From Haliclystus octoradiatus (lineage: Eukaryota > Cnidaria > Staurozoa > Stauromedusae > Haliclystidae), in NCBI GenBank assembly GCA_916610825.1, contig OU744447.1:4514146-4578145 (forward strand): a DNA stretch of 64,000 nt, written 5' to 3'. Positions 23,246 through 33,559 of this stretch are shown here, in pieces. Every line of letters begins with the position of its first letter. The stretch's first letter is position 1. A program made the position numbers and the translations under genes. The notes under the pieces were generated by a model that saw only the letters and a program-made list of their open reading frames with translations, had not been told where the DNA came from and ran no database searches.

Positions 23246-23932
23246 CAGCTTGTTAGTATGAAAGGGTCATAAAATTGGTTAACAACTCTACCTTTGGGAT
23301 CAGAAGGATTTTTACTAAGTAATCGTGAATTTTTTAGGCAATTTGTCTTCGATATCGCTGGCCAATGAAGCATTCCCCTCAGACTGTCCATGTTTGAGAA
23401 AGTACACCATTGACCATGCTCTATCCTGCCCTAAAGGGGGGTACATTTTTCAACGTCATGATAACATTAGAGACACATTGGGAAATGTTTTAGAGGAAAC
23501 CTGTCGAGATGTTGCAATTGAGCCTCATCTTGCCCCTTTAACGGGAGAAAATCTACTACCATCTGCAATAACAGGAGACGATGCCCATCTAGATATCTGT
23601 GCCAGAGGTTTTGGATTGGAGTTCAGGGAGAGGTTTTTGACGTAAGGGTGTTCAATCTCTTTGCTCCTACCAATGTAAACCAAAACCTCAAACAAAGTTT
23701 CAAAACGCAGGAAAAAAGAAAATACAACAAAAGAATCATTGAAGTTGAGCACGGTTCTTTTACACCTCTGATCTTTTCTGCGTATGGTGGCTGCAGTCCA
23801 GAAACTGAACGCTTCATAAGTGAGCTATCTGTAAAACTAGCAGAGAAATAAGATAACGAATATAACAAATTGTCCTTTGCCCATGTTCGATCTGCAAATT
23901 TGTGCATTCGGGGTTCAAAAACCATCAAGTGA
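23246..23932 (+). pseudogene. LINE C-terminal endonuclease-like domain, frameshifted
   Basis: Across three frames the sequence gives the conserved C-terminal block of a class of metazoan non-LTR retroelements: NWLTTLPLGSEGF, the Cys/His cluster CPCLRKYTIDHALSCPKGG, RHDNIRD, IEPHLAPLTGE, DDAHLDICARGF and then a DVRVF strand, IIEVEHGSFTPLIFS and a final RSANLCIRG. The Cys/His cluster plus acidic strands resembles the restriction-like endonuclease of R2-type LINEs; that assignment is inferred. Breaks seen: a stop near 23270, frameshifts near 23366 and 23636, and a stop at 23849-23851. Reverse transcriptase is missing, so this is a dead, 5'-truncated copy. Confidence 0.75.
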
Positions 23933-25012
23933 ACACCATTCACAAACACCCTAAAAATACCAATATAACGGATGTGGCATAGGATCCATCAACTACTGAT
24001 GGACTCAAATTATATTAAGTAAAAATAAATAGGAAATAAATTAATTTGAATATAAATTTGTAAACCTCTCCTTACGTTTTCATAATTATAATATCTTCGC
24101 ATTTTTAAGGTAAAAAAAATTTAAGTTTGAATACATCTGCTGAAGTGTTTGACGGGAATATGATCGCATACGGCTGGTAGCTGTTAAAGAGAGATGCTAA
24201 TTGCAAGGAATCAAATAGTAGAGGTTTTTTGCATCGGCATATTGGTGTGGCAAAATAATACATCCCGGGATCGCAGTCTTTTTAAAATATCCTTTTTTAA
24301 AATAATTCTCGAAGGGCTCATTGGGAATCTGTGTAAAAGCTCTATTGAGAAAGAACCCCATCAAATGTATTGACCAAGAATTGGAAGTCAACCAGAACCC
24401 GAAGTTACGAATGGGAAAAATATTAAAAGCACTATCAATGAAATTAATTCGACATCACTCTGTAAATGCGAAACTTTCTAATAGAATACATCTGGTCTTG
24501 TTGACCAAATAAAAATAATTATTGAGGTCAAAAAGGCCGCGGTAGCGTCAATTTCATCAGTCATTCGACACTTTACGAACCAGCAAAAGTGCTTGTTCTA
24601 CAATGCGCACGACGCCAGTACAACTGAATTGGGTATATCACGAGTGCAGGATGAGCATTCGTACTGGTTTATCACAGTCGTACTCTCATCCCCAAAAAAG
24701 AACACCATACTCTCATTGAGAAATAAATGGTTTCAAAAGAATGGGACATGGACAGATATCATCAGTACACATTTGGTGGGCGCAACATCATCTACGTTTA
24801 CCACAAGTATCAGAGGACAACATGAAAAAGAATTAAAAGCGAACCAAGCTGACTGGAACAAATGATCCTTCAACAATACGATGCAAAAACAGTTTCTTAA
24901 CTTGGAAAAGGGCAACATCTAGCAGAACCAGTAAAGGCAGACACACAAATTCCGATCAACATAGCCGCTGACATCAATTTCATCACAAGTGTTACGAACA
25001 CATCATGAAAGT
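23933..25012. other. Unassigned stretch with ORF fragments
   Basis: The ORFs at 24321-24512 and 24593-24865 have fairly protein-like composition but no motif I recognise. They could be leftover transposon coding sequence. Confidence 0.3.
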
Positions 25013-25013
25013 A

Positions 25014-26602
25014 GGCCCTGTTTACAAGGAGGGCAAGTTACCCGGGTAGGCAAATTACTCGCCCTACTGAGTTATGTGTAGTCTGTTTACAAGGACAACT
25101 TGACTAGTAAGGCATGGGTAATACAAGCGAACCGAACCTAATACATTTCAATTATTTCATTCATTCGAATTAAGTTCGCTGTTAGCGCGCTCTGTATAAC
25201 GCAGTTGAGCTCGCCAATGTATTAAGTTCGCATAGTCCAAGCGCGCTAACAGCGAACCTAATGCATTAAGCGCGCCTCTGCGTTACACGAGCGAGCTAAA
25301 TGCGAACCGAATCAAATACAGCTTTATCACAGAGCCGTGACTGTCTCCGTAATTGCCTTTACATGGCAATAAACAGGGGTTACAAATTAAAAAAGCTTCA
25401 AGTCATTGTTCTATTGATGTTTCCATGGTTACGTCTTTAATCCGTTCGTAATAGAACATCAAATAATTATGTAGATTATCTTGTCTACGAATTAAAATGT
25501 ATCTGGCCAAATACAAATTGAGTTGCAAAGGAAAAGCTTGATTAAATGCAGAAAAATATAAAACATAAAATTTAATTTGCAAGAAATCAAAGTTATCATG
25601 AGGAAGATAAAAATATATTTTACAACTTCCAGTTATAACTTAAAAGATACAAGATGCAAGACTTTCACCACTTCAACGAACAAAACAGTATAAAAGCATT
25701 TTGGTCATGCGATCAAATTTCAATTTTCACACAACAAAATTTTCAATGACTAAAGAGACATGTTACATCACGTTACATTACATTACATCACATTAGCTAA
25801 ATTAATAGCTAAGTTCGCATGTATAACGCGGGAGGCGAACCTAATTCGATCAGGAGCGAGCTCAATTGCTATTAGGCTCGTATAACCCACGCCTAACCCG
25901 TCAGCCAAGCTGGAGAATTTAAAGCAAGTCTAGGCGTGCGCGTTGAATTCGAACGATTAGAGATTGAAAGATGTCTGCAACGGAAACGTTTGAAACAATT
26001 AAAAATTCAGGCTACAATTTTTAATTTTAACTCGCCTACCCAAGTTACTCACCAACCCGAGTACTCGTATATAAAGCAAAAAATTGGTCCGGCTACTATG
26101 GTAAACTGGCCTGTCAGGGCGAGTAACTCGGGTAGGCGAGTTATCCGGGTAAATAATTGAGACGGTATTGCCCTACTAAAGGCACCCGTACCACCCTCCT
26201 ATTATTAGATGAGTGGCTGATCTCAGCCACGACACTGCAAATCATTTTCAAAATATGTCATGGCAGAAGGCCTTGATTGTCAATGCACAACGATGTGCTT
26301 CAGCTTCTAACAATGCAATTTCCTCTGAATCGTTCCGCCAGTCATCAGAAGATGGTACTCATTCGATGTTTAAGAAACGATAACGTTAAGGCTGAGTTGA
26401 CTTCGGGGAATCGAGCCACAATGGATGAGATATGATCAAATCTATAGTCCGGCTGATGTGCCACCTGAGCTAATCCAACCATTATCCGGGTAGGCGGTTT
26501 TAGTTTCACGCTCTGCTTTTAAACAGAACGCACTTGAACAATATAACAAGGTAACTTGCTTACCCGGGTAATTCGCCAGTCGCCCTCCTTGTAAACAGGG
26601 CC
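25014..26602. mobile_element. 1.6-kb TIR element with complex internal inverted repeats
   Basis: The ends read GGCCCTGTTTACAAGGAGGG inward on both strands, and each is bordered by TA (25012-25013 and 26603-26604). ACCCGGGTA and ACTCGCC motifs recur subterminally and again near 26030-26150. The interior has GC-rich palindromic pieces, such as TTCGCTGTTAGCGCGC (25175-25190) and its inverse near 25240. It has no transposase ORF. A SINE is inserted at 26152-26481. It is probably a non-autonomous, composite DNA transposon; its superfamily is uncertain. Confidence 0.72.
26152..26481 (-). mobile_element. tRNA-derived SINE, copy 2, nested in the TIR element
   Basis: On the minus strand: A box (ATTAGCTCAGGTGGCAC), B box (GGCTCGATTCCCC), then the body shared with copy 1 (GAGTACCATCT, ATTGACAATCAAG, GCTGAGATCAGCCA), ending GGTACGGGTGCC ... 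ACCGTCT. The flanks TTATCCGGGTA (26141-26151 and 26482-26492) are an exact 11-bp target duplication. The insertion lies inside the 25014-26602 element, so it is the younger of the two. Confidence 0.9.
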
Positions 26603-27921
26603 TAAAAAATCGCTCAAGCAACAAGAATTGCTGGCACAATGAACCAATTGAAAAAATCATTACTCTATATAGATGTATTAGAGATCAGACAACAAGAGAC
26701 GAGACATACCTTGGTATTTGAATCAATCTCCAGCTTCGCAATAGCCTGCTTCGTGCATTACGTCTTCATTAGCCTCATTCCATCACTACCCTCATTTCCG
26801 TGATGGAATGAGACTACGTCTTTATGTCTAGTTGTGTGACGTAGTATGTTCCAGGGATTTCTTTGATGGGATTATGTGCCTCGCTCTCACTTTGCTAGTT
26901 GTTAATTCAGAAATTATGAAAATGACCTCTAATTTTGATTGCAAAGAACTCGACAGCGAACGTTTTGAAGTTGGTATTTCGTTACACATGTGGTTTATCT
27001 TGTTATAAAAATGATAATTGTGAAAGGATAATTGTCTCTTGCATATGCAGGTTGATTGACAACATAATAAGATTAATTTGACTCTCAATTCCAATTAACT
27101 TTTGGCGATGACCGATACCACTAGTTGTTTAGCTTATAAAACTGTCACAGACATCTTTTGCAAATTAATCTACTCATTGTTGTCAACATTGAAAGAAAGA
27201 ATGGAAAGCATTTCTTTCAATTTTACCTTGTTTACCTTTTTCGACTAAGTTATATTCCTCACGAGACGATTCAAACAAATAACACATACGTTTGTGAATT
27301 TTCCATCGCCATTGTCCATTCCGAAAATGAGTGTGTCTCGGTCTGGTGTAGCGTGACTATTTTATGCATGTTCACACAGATTGAACACGCCCCCAAAACT
27401 AGACAAAAGGCCGTAATGCACAGACTCTAATGTTTTTGTTTGTGACGCAGACTAGTTTCATTTGAGTTAGCTGCCTATTATAGTGGCAAAGTCTACAAAG
27501 TAAAACACGCTATTGCATCACCATCAGTGCATCCATCATAAAACAAGAAGCCCATTCTGGCTTTCAGGGAATACAGGCATGTTTAGCGAGGGTGAGGGAA
27601 TGTATTTACTGATTAGTATAAATGATTGAGTCACACTTGTGTGGTGTTATAGGCTGCAATGCCAGGAATTGATACTGATCTTCTCCAGCATTATCTGCAT
27701 TTGTCATTAGGGATTTGGCTGTCTTGACTGCAGAATCAGTTTTATATCAGCTGTCCATACTTGCCTTTGTGCTCTCCAATACGTCACTCTCAATGAAATC
27801 GCTAAATTTGTTGCATGGGACGGCTAACGGTATGAGTTACAGTAGCCACCATTTTGAAGTTACTCCCAGGGGATAAATCTATCTACAGTTTTGATTCACA
27901 AGATTTCTCTATCATATTCCG
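26603..27921. other. Intergenic, nothing but a small hairpin
   Basis: CTCATTCCATCAC (from about 26775) and GTGATGGAATGAG pair as a small hairpin. No gene is recognised. Confidence 0.4.
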
Positions 27922-28231
27922 CTCGGGGGGGGGGTAACTCCAGCTCTTCAGGGACGGGGGGGATTCCACCTTGGAAAAAGGTAAAGTACCCAAAAAGTTT
28001 TAAAAATTCGGTTGATGCTACCCAACGTGTTCTAGCAGGTTGATCGATTTTAAGTAAATACACAAAAATGAAGCAAAAAATTTCCAAAATTCTTGAAAAA
28101 GTCAAAAATAGGATACCCAAAGCTCCAAAAATTGAAATCTCATACCCAAAAAGTTTTTTCTCAGCTGGAATATGAACCCAAAATAAGTTGCACGTCCCCG
28201 TATAGCCGTCATAGTGGAGTTACCCCCCGGG
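27922..28231. mobile_element. CCCGGGGGG-ended MITE, copy 3 (reverse orientation)
   Basis: The ends CTCGGGGGGGGGGTAACTCC and, inverted, CCCGGGGGGTAACTCC are flanked by ATATTCCG (27914-27921) and ATATTTCG (28232-28239), an 8-bp duplication with one change. The body is the reverse complement of copy 2's type (TACCCAAAAAGTT, GGTTGATGCTACCCAA). Confidence 0.82.
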
Positions 28232-29389
28232 ATATTTCGTTACGAAATGATAAACAAACGTCTTATTTTCCCCATATAATAAAGAAGAGATAATACTCAA
28301 TATCTGTCCTTCACAAAAGCTTACAATTATAGCTAATAACATTTTATAAAAGCGACATTGATGTGTTATTGTTATATTCTTACAGATCAATAACATTCTT
28401 TATTGTTAAAAACAAAGACATGAAAATCGATCCTCTTAAATAAAACAATGGTATATATGACACAATTAATTTAAGATATACACATCACAACTTAACTGAT
28501 GGATAACATCTTAAATAATAAATACATAGTATATATGTCATATTAATTACATAACATAAGAAAGGTATCAGACTATTATAAATAATGTATAAAACAATAC
28601 ACTATGTATCATCTTATAAATTTAGTTGATTTATCAATAACGAACTTAAACCAATCGTTTCGTGTCGGTATTGAGTTAAGTAGATCTATATGGCGGCATA
28701 TTTAATACTCTTTCATGCATGAATATGATTTCCATGACTTAACTATAGAGTTATTGTTAAATGTCACTGTGACTCTCAGTAAAAGCTGAACATATTTTCT
28801 TCAGATTTTAATGAAATAGTTTGTGAATGATCTCGACATAAAAACGTTAAATTACTATTAGTGTCATGAATGATGATATTTAATCAATTAAAAGTGGAAA
28901 CATTTAAAATTTATTATCAGATATTGTGGAATCATAATATTGTGGAATTATAGGTGAGTTATTATTATCAATTGATCTGTATAAAACTCTATAGATTAGA
29001 CATAATAATTGGACACGGCAGTATATATACACTTGTAGGCAGGACAATTTCGAATTTTTCAAAATGTTTTGATGGTTCCAAGTCTGTTTTGCTTTTTTGA
29101 GCCAAACAATTCTTGTTTGAAGCAAAATATCATTAATCATGTCCAATTTTTAAGTGATTTTGACTTTTGGTAAGAAAAAAACGCTTGAAAGGTGGACATG
29201 CTTTAATGTATATATACTATCTTGTTTGAAACAAGACATTTTTGGCTCAAAACAAGAACTTTTGTCCCAAAACAAGTAGAACTATAAAACTCGAAGAAGC
29301 AAAGCATCCATTCAAGAAATACCATTTCCTTGTGTATTCTAAATGAGATTTAACTTCAAATCTCTGTCAAGGTTAAATCATTCTGACAA
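28232..29389. other. Intergenic, nothing recognised
   Basis: AT-rich with no supported ORF. The motif AACAAGA(A/C) recurs near 29220-29280. Confidence 0.35.
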
Positions 29390-29640
29390 AAAGCAGTTCA
29401 ATACAATACGTAACAACTGAGACTACATAAACTTATAAAATGAGGTTCAAGAATGAAACATGCTAGCTATATATATAGATTAGTGTAAAAAACGGTTCAA
29501 TATAGTAAGTAAAAACTGGAGCTATACGGTAAATTTATAAAATGAGAGTAATTTTTTCACGCGTTTACTTTGCGTTCATCAGACGGTTTTTCTCAATTAT
29601 ATTATATCATTAAAATGAGAGTAAAAAATGAAACATGCTA
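29390..29640 (+). repeat. Diverged tandem duplication, second unit interrupted
   Basis: Unit 1 (about 29390-29466) and unit 2 (from about 29489) share AAAA(G/A)C(A/G)GTTCAATA ..., TTATAAAATGAG and GAAACATGCTA in the same order. Unit 2 is split by a 60-bp insertion (29552-29611) that has an exact 13-bp repeat on each side. Confidence 0.55.
29552..29611. mobile_element. Hairpin-core fragment F inside a 13-bp direct repeat
   Basis: The 60-bp insert carries only the hairpin family's core (TTTCACGCGTTTACTTTG and GTTCATCAGACGGT). AAAATGAGAGTAA lies on both sides (29539-29551 and 29612-29624), like a target duplication. The outer arms seen in other copies are missing. Confidence 0.6.
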
Positions 29641-29856
29641 TAATTACGCTACTTCAAATTTCACAACATCAAGGTGACCATCAGGCGATTTATTCCAAGT
29701 AGGTTACAAAATGTGTATACTTGTAATTTAGTTGAAATTAATCGCATGATGATGATCACCTTTGTATGGTGTGAAACTTGAAGTAGCGTAATTGTAGCAT
29801 GTTTCATTATAAATTCAATGTTCTACTTATTTCCATTGGGCACTGGTGTGAAACAA
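29627..29856 (+). repeat. Hairpin repeat J: type 3 arms plus flank
   Basis: Arms of about 62 bp pair: left AATGAAACATGCTATAATTA ... CTTCAAATTTCAC, right (inverted) AATGAAACATGCTACAATTA ... CTTCAAGTTTCAC, each leading to a GGTGA(C/T)CATCA core. These outer arms differ from those of types 1 and 2. The flank TTCTAC ... CCATTGGGCACT is a variant of the family flank. Confidence 0.7.
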
Positions 29857-31203
29857 TGCTACGGTATATATACACTTATATTTCAAGTAAGCCTAATGTC
29901 ATCACAATGCACAATATATTTTCTTGTCCATTGATTATCAAATTAGATGCATTTGGATCATATTTCCTAGCACATTATAAGTATCTTAATTTAAGAACAT
30001 ATTTTCTTGTTTCAAGAGTCTCGTAGGACTAATTTAGAATCCAGAATCAGGAAGCACAACAAAAATTCTTACTTCAGAAAGCCTAATTCTCTGCAAGCCC
30101 TCTCCATAAGCAATATTAAAAATGTCTTTTCAAGGGAAAATTTTATTAATTTAGGAAGAATTTTACGAGGCATACAGAAATTTATCCAAGCAAATTGTGT
30201 TTTTAAATTGAGATGAATACTTGCAGTGCACGAGCTTTGGAAAGAAGAAAATGAAAAACACACCAAAAAAATGTTAAAAGTTAGCAAACGCAAATAATTG
30301 ACTTTCTTAGGCCTACTGAAATCCGAGAATTAAATTTTCTTAGCAATTTGCACTAACTGATACAAAACCTTGAAAAATAGCGTGAATTTCGTGACATTTT
30401 CATGGCACTTTCATTGCTTTGGTAGTGTTGGTAAGATGAGTGCTACCTTCTAGATCTTATAAAAAGTGCATCATTAATAATATTATATAGGATATGCAGT
30501 ATTGATTCTAGTCCACATGAAAGTTTAAATACCACGAAATTGACTCATGTATGCAAAATGTATAATCCATGAAAGATTGTAAGGGTGACGTATATATGAC
30601 TTTTGAATAATATTTACTTTGTTGTATAACGCTCTACTTATTTGAAATATTTTATAACTATTTTCTGAAATTATCTAATGACATCATAAGCTCATTTTGC
30701 ATGCTATATATTTATTTATGGATTTCTCTTTGTCGCAAATCAGCAATGATGAAAGACAAAGTACATGGAGGCTTATGCAGCAGAATGCAGCAGTAACGCT
30801 GAAGTATATGAATGAATGAATGAATGTATTTTATTTCCGTAAAACAAAATGTTGGTTACTATAACATTCAGAAAATCGGATTAAAATTTATGCCTCACAA
30901 ATTATATGTAAAACGAATATAGGCCATAGATAGAGAATAGGAAATTAATGATGTACAAGTTTATGATATTGTGAAGTCTTCAGAATTTAGTTTGCTTTTT
31001 TTAAATTATTTAGAGTTTTTGCCGAACATGTAGCTAGAGATAAAGAAATTGCAAATAGTTATACAATTAACGTATATAAGGCAATCGAGTATCGATACAT
31101 AATGGTTTTGGAAGTTGGCATAATAAAGCGTCCATGGGCGTTAAATTTAAAATAAGTTCATCATCAGCTTCAATACAAAGTTATTAATTATGAATCGAAG
31201 TCA
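29857..31203. other. Intergenic, nothing recognised
   Basis: Only short ORFs on both strands, with no domain or splice support. Confidence 0.4.
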
Positions 31204-31520
31204 GAATCAATCAAGCAATCCGGCGCATAAAAGCAACGAAGTAACCCACTGGACACCCCGGCGTTGGATAAGCGTTGATTCAACGTCGGTGTGTCCAGTG
31301 GGTAAGAGATTTGCTTTTTTGTTTGTTCCAAAAACATGCTCTAGGAACATTAACTAACTCACCAACCATCCAGATGAAAAAAGTTTGGAATCAATCAAGT
31401 AATCACAATAAAACAACGAAGTAACCCACTAGATATCCCGACGTTGGGTAAAGGTTGATTCAACGTCGGTGTGTCCTGTGGGTAAGAGATATGCTTTTTT
31501 ATTTGTTCCAAGAACATGCA
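31204..31520. repeat. Tandem duplication of a hairpin MITE-like unit
   Basis: Two units offset by about 180 bp share GAATCAATCAAG(C/T)AATC, the hairpin, and AAGAGAT(T/A)TGCTTTTTT. Each hairpin (31244-31303 and 31424-31483) begins GTAACCCACT and returns CAACGTCGGTGTGTCC ... GTGGGTAAG. Hairpin 1 pairs better than hairpin 2, so the second copy has drifted or the first was conserved. Confidence 0.7.
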
Positions 31521-32019
31521 AGCACGTGTTCCTCGAAAAATTTAGTGACATGTAATTCCAACATGTCAAATTGTGAAATTGTTTACCAGAAGACGCAGTT
31601 TTCTTGAGCCTTAACTTTAGTTTCCTATATATATGCATTTCTGACATTCAAATCCCGTCTAAAATAGTATACTTAAAAATATTGTATATACATTTAATTT
31701 AGTTTAATTATAAAGTATATTATAATTTAGGCTGTGCATTAATGATACGTGTGATATTCTATCATGTATCTGCCTGCATGTAATCCATACAAATAAAATC
31801 AATTAATTAATAGCCATCGGGTAGCCATTGCAACCTTTTCGAATCAGCTCGTGCACTGAGCAACGGCCTGCCACCCTCAATGAAAACGATTGCTGATCGA
31901 TTGCACTTTATAGAAAATCTGAAATCCATGCCTAAACAAATCTCATGACCTATTGATTAGTAATTTAGTCTATATTTCATTTCGATTTCAAAACGATTAA
32001 TTGAATAGCGACTAATAAA
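31521..32019. other. Intergenic, nothing recognised
   Basis: No gene or paired repeat found. Confidence 0.35.
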
Positions 32020-32574
32020 CTGCAACGGTTTCGAACCGGAGGGGGCTATAACTTCCGTATGACGTACAGCTATACGGAGACGTGCCATTTATTTGGAATC
32101 AATATTCCAGCTGAGAAAAGTACGTCTGGGTAGAGAGTTTCAGATTCTGGAACTTTTTTGGTTTCCTTTATGACTTTTCTAGAGAATAGATTTTTGGAAC
32201 TTCTGGGGGTATATAGTTTGCTTTTTCAAATGTTTTGAACTTTTTCGGTAGCATTACCATGATTGTTGGAACGTTTTAGGTACGTCATAATTTTCCAAAA
32301 TGGCACCCTCCATGCATGCATGCTGATATCCCCCGGGGTTTTGATTTCTTCTCAAATCATCGTCAGGAAAGTTAATACATTTATTTCACCCATTCAGAGT
32401 AGACTTTTAGTTATTGGCACTAAACGTAACATTTCACACTATATATTGTTGATAAAAATAAGAATTAGAGATTTTTTTTTGTCAGGAAAGTAAAAGAGAG
32501 AGATTACATCGTGTTTAGAGTTACACAATAATTTCAAAATATGAGTAGTTTTGAATAAATCGAAACCGTTGCAG
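32020..32574. repeat. 15-bp inverted repeat around a MITE
   Basis: CTGCAACGGTTTCGA at 32020-32034 is inverted exactly at 32560-32574. The CCCGGGG-type MITE lies directly against the left copy. This could be the TIR pair of a 555-bp element that served as MITE target, or a rearrangement trace. Confidence 0.45.
32035..32337. mobile_element. CCCGGGG-ended MITE, copy 4 (diverged)
   Basis: The ends CCGGAGGGGGCTATAACTTCC and, inverted, CCGGGGGATATC enclose the family's GGAACTTTTT, GAACTTTTTCGGTAGCAT and CCAAAATGGCACCC motifs. The flanks GTTTCGAA and GTTTTGAT agree at 6 of 8 positions. Older than copies 2 and 3. A right-end fragment of the family is at 44807-44877. Confidence 0.65.
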
Positions 32575-32611
32575 ATTATCGTATGTTTTATATGTTAATT
32601 ATATAATATTC

Positions 32612-32849
32612 TAATATAATATGAGGTGGTGAACACATGTATGTTAGAGTGTTCAATGTCTGTTAAGAAAGAGCATAATATAGAATGGACACCAAAGATG
32701 AGGCACAAGCCTTTTCTGTTACTCGGAGTTTCACGCGTTGTATAGTAGTAAGTTTTAATTTTTTAGTGAACCGCCTGATGAACGCAAAGTAAACGCGTTA
32801 AACTCCGGGTAATTGAAAAGACTATTGCCTCATCTTTGTGTCTATTCTA
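32612..32849 (-). repeat. Hairpin repeat B: type 1 arms plus conserved flank
   Basis: The hairpin 32681-32849 has arms TAGAATGGACACCAAAGATG and the matching CATCTTTGTGTCTATTCTA, the core CTCGGAGTTTCACGCG, and GATGAACGCAAAGTAAACGCG on return. About 35 bp of extra sequence enlarges the loop. The flank 32612-32680 (GGTGAACACATGTATG ... GTTCAATG ... GAGCATAATAT) is the inverse of copy A's flank. Confidence 0.8.
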
Positions 32850-32996
32850 TGTTGATTATATAAATCTTATACTGCATCTAATTATGTCTTAAACACTTTT
32901 TAAAATAATGTTTAATATCTCGATAAGTTTACAATAATAAATGATGATGATAGCGATGACCATTATTTATATAATTTAACAATGCTTTCAAAGCTA

Positions 32997-33151
32997 GAAT
33001 TGAAACAAACATGACGCAAGAGACTTTTCCGCAACTCGGAGTATTACGCGTTTATTCTGCAATCATTAGACGGTTTGATGATCACAGAATAAAACCGTGA
33101 AAACTCTGAGGTAAACGGAAAAGACGCTTGCTTCATCTCTATTTCAATTCT
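32997..33151 (+). repeat. Hairpin repeat C: type 1 arms, flank split by a BEL element
   Basis: AGAATTGAAACAAACATGA pairs with TCTCTATTTCAATTCT. Inside are CAACTCGGAGTATTACGCG and AATCATTAGACGGTTTGATGATCA. The BEL/Pao element begins 4 bp after the hairpin. After that element, TTATGCT (38585-38591) and CAATCATTGAGCACTTTCAC (near 38853) resume the family flank. Confidence 0.75.
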
Positions 33152-33154
33152 GTG

Positions 33155-33492
33155 TGTCATGCGCCGCCTATGTGTATTCAAACGACGGCCTGACGCGCAT
33201 GTGTGTCAACCATGTACCAAGAAACTAAACACTGTTTGTTCAAAAACAATATCTTGATAAAGGTGAAACTGTAAATGATAAATGACAATCTATTAATCTA
33301 AGTTATTAAATGAGTACAAGAATGTGAAATTAATATGATAATGTGTTAACTTACAATTTGTCTTTCGCTACTATTTGGTGTATTCTCGACGAGAGTTCTG
33401 ACGTTTACTAAAGTTATGAGCTAAATATTGGTTGATTAAATATATACAAAAGAGGCTAGATTAAAGAGAGGCTGAAAATGCGGAGCGCAACA
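33155..33492 (-). repeat. BEL/Pao 3' LTR
   Basis: On the minus strand it begins TGTTGCGCTCCGC and ends GCGCATGACA, a TG...CA terminus. It has the same length and, by eye, the same sequence as the 5' LTR. Confidence 0.95.
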
Positions 33493-33559
33493 CTCCCCTC
33501 TCAAATTACGTTTCCATACAAGTAATTTGCAATCAATTTTTTTTTAAGGTTGTTAATAC

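Noticed and set aside
24593..24865. 90-aa ORF as a transposon protein
   Set aside because: Suggestive composition only; no catalytic motif or family match recognised.
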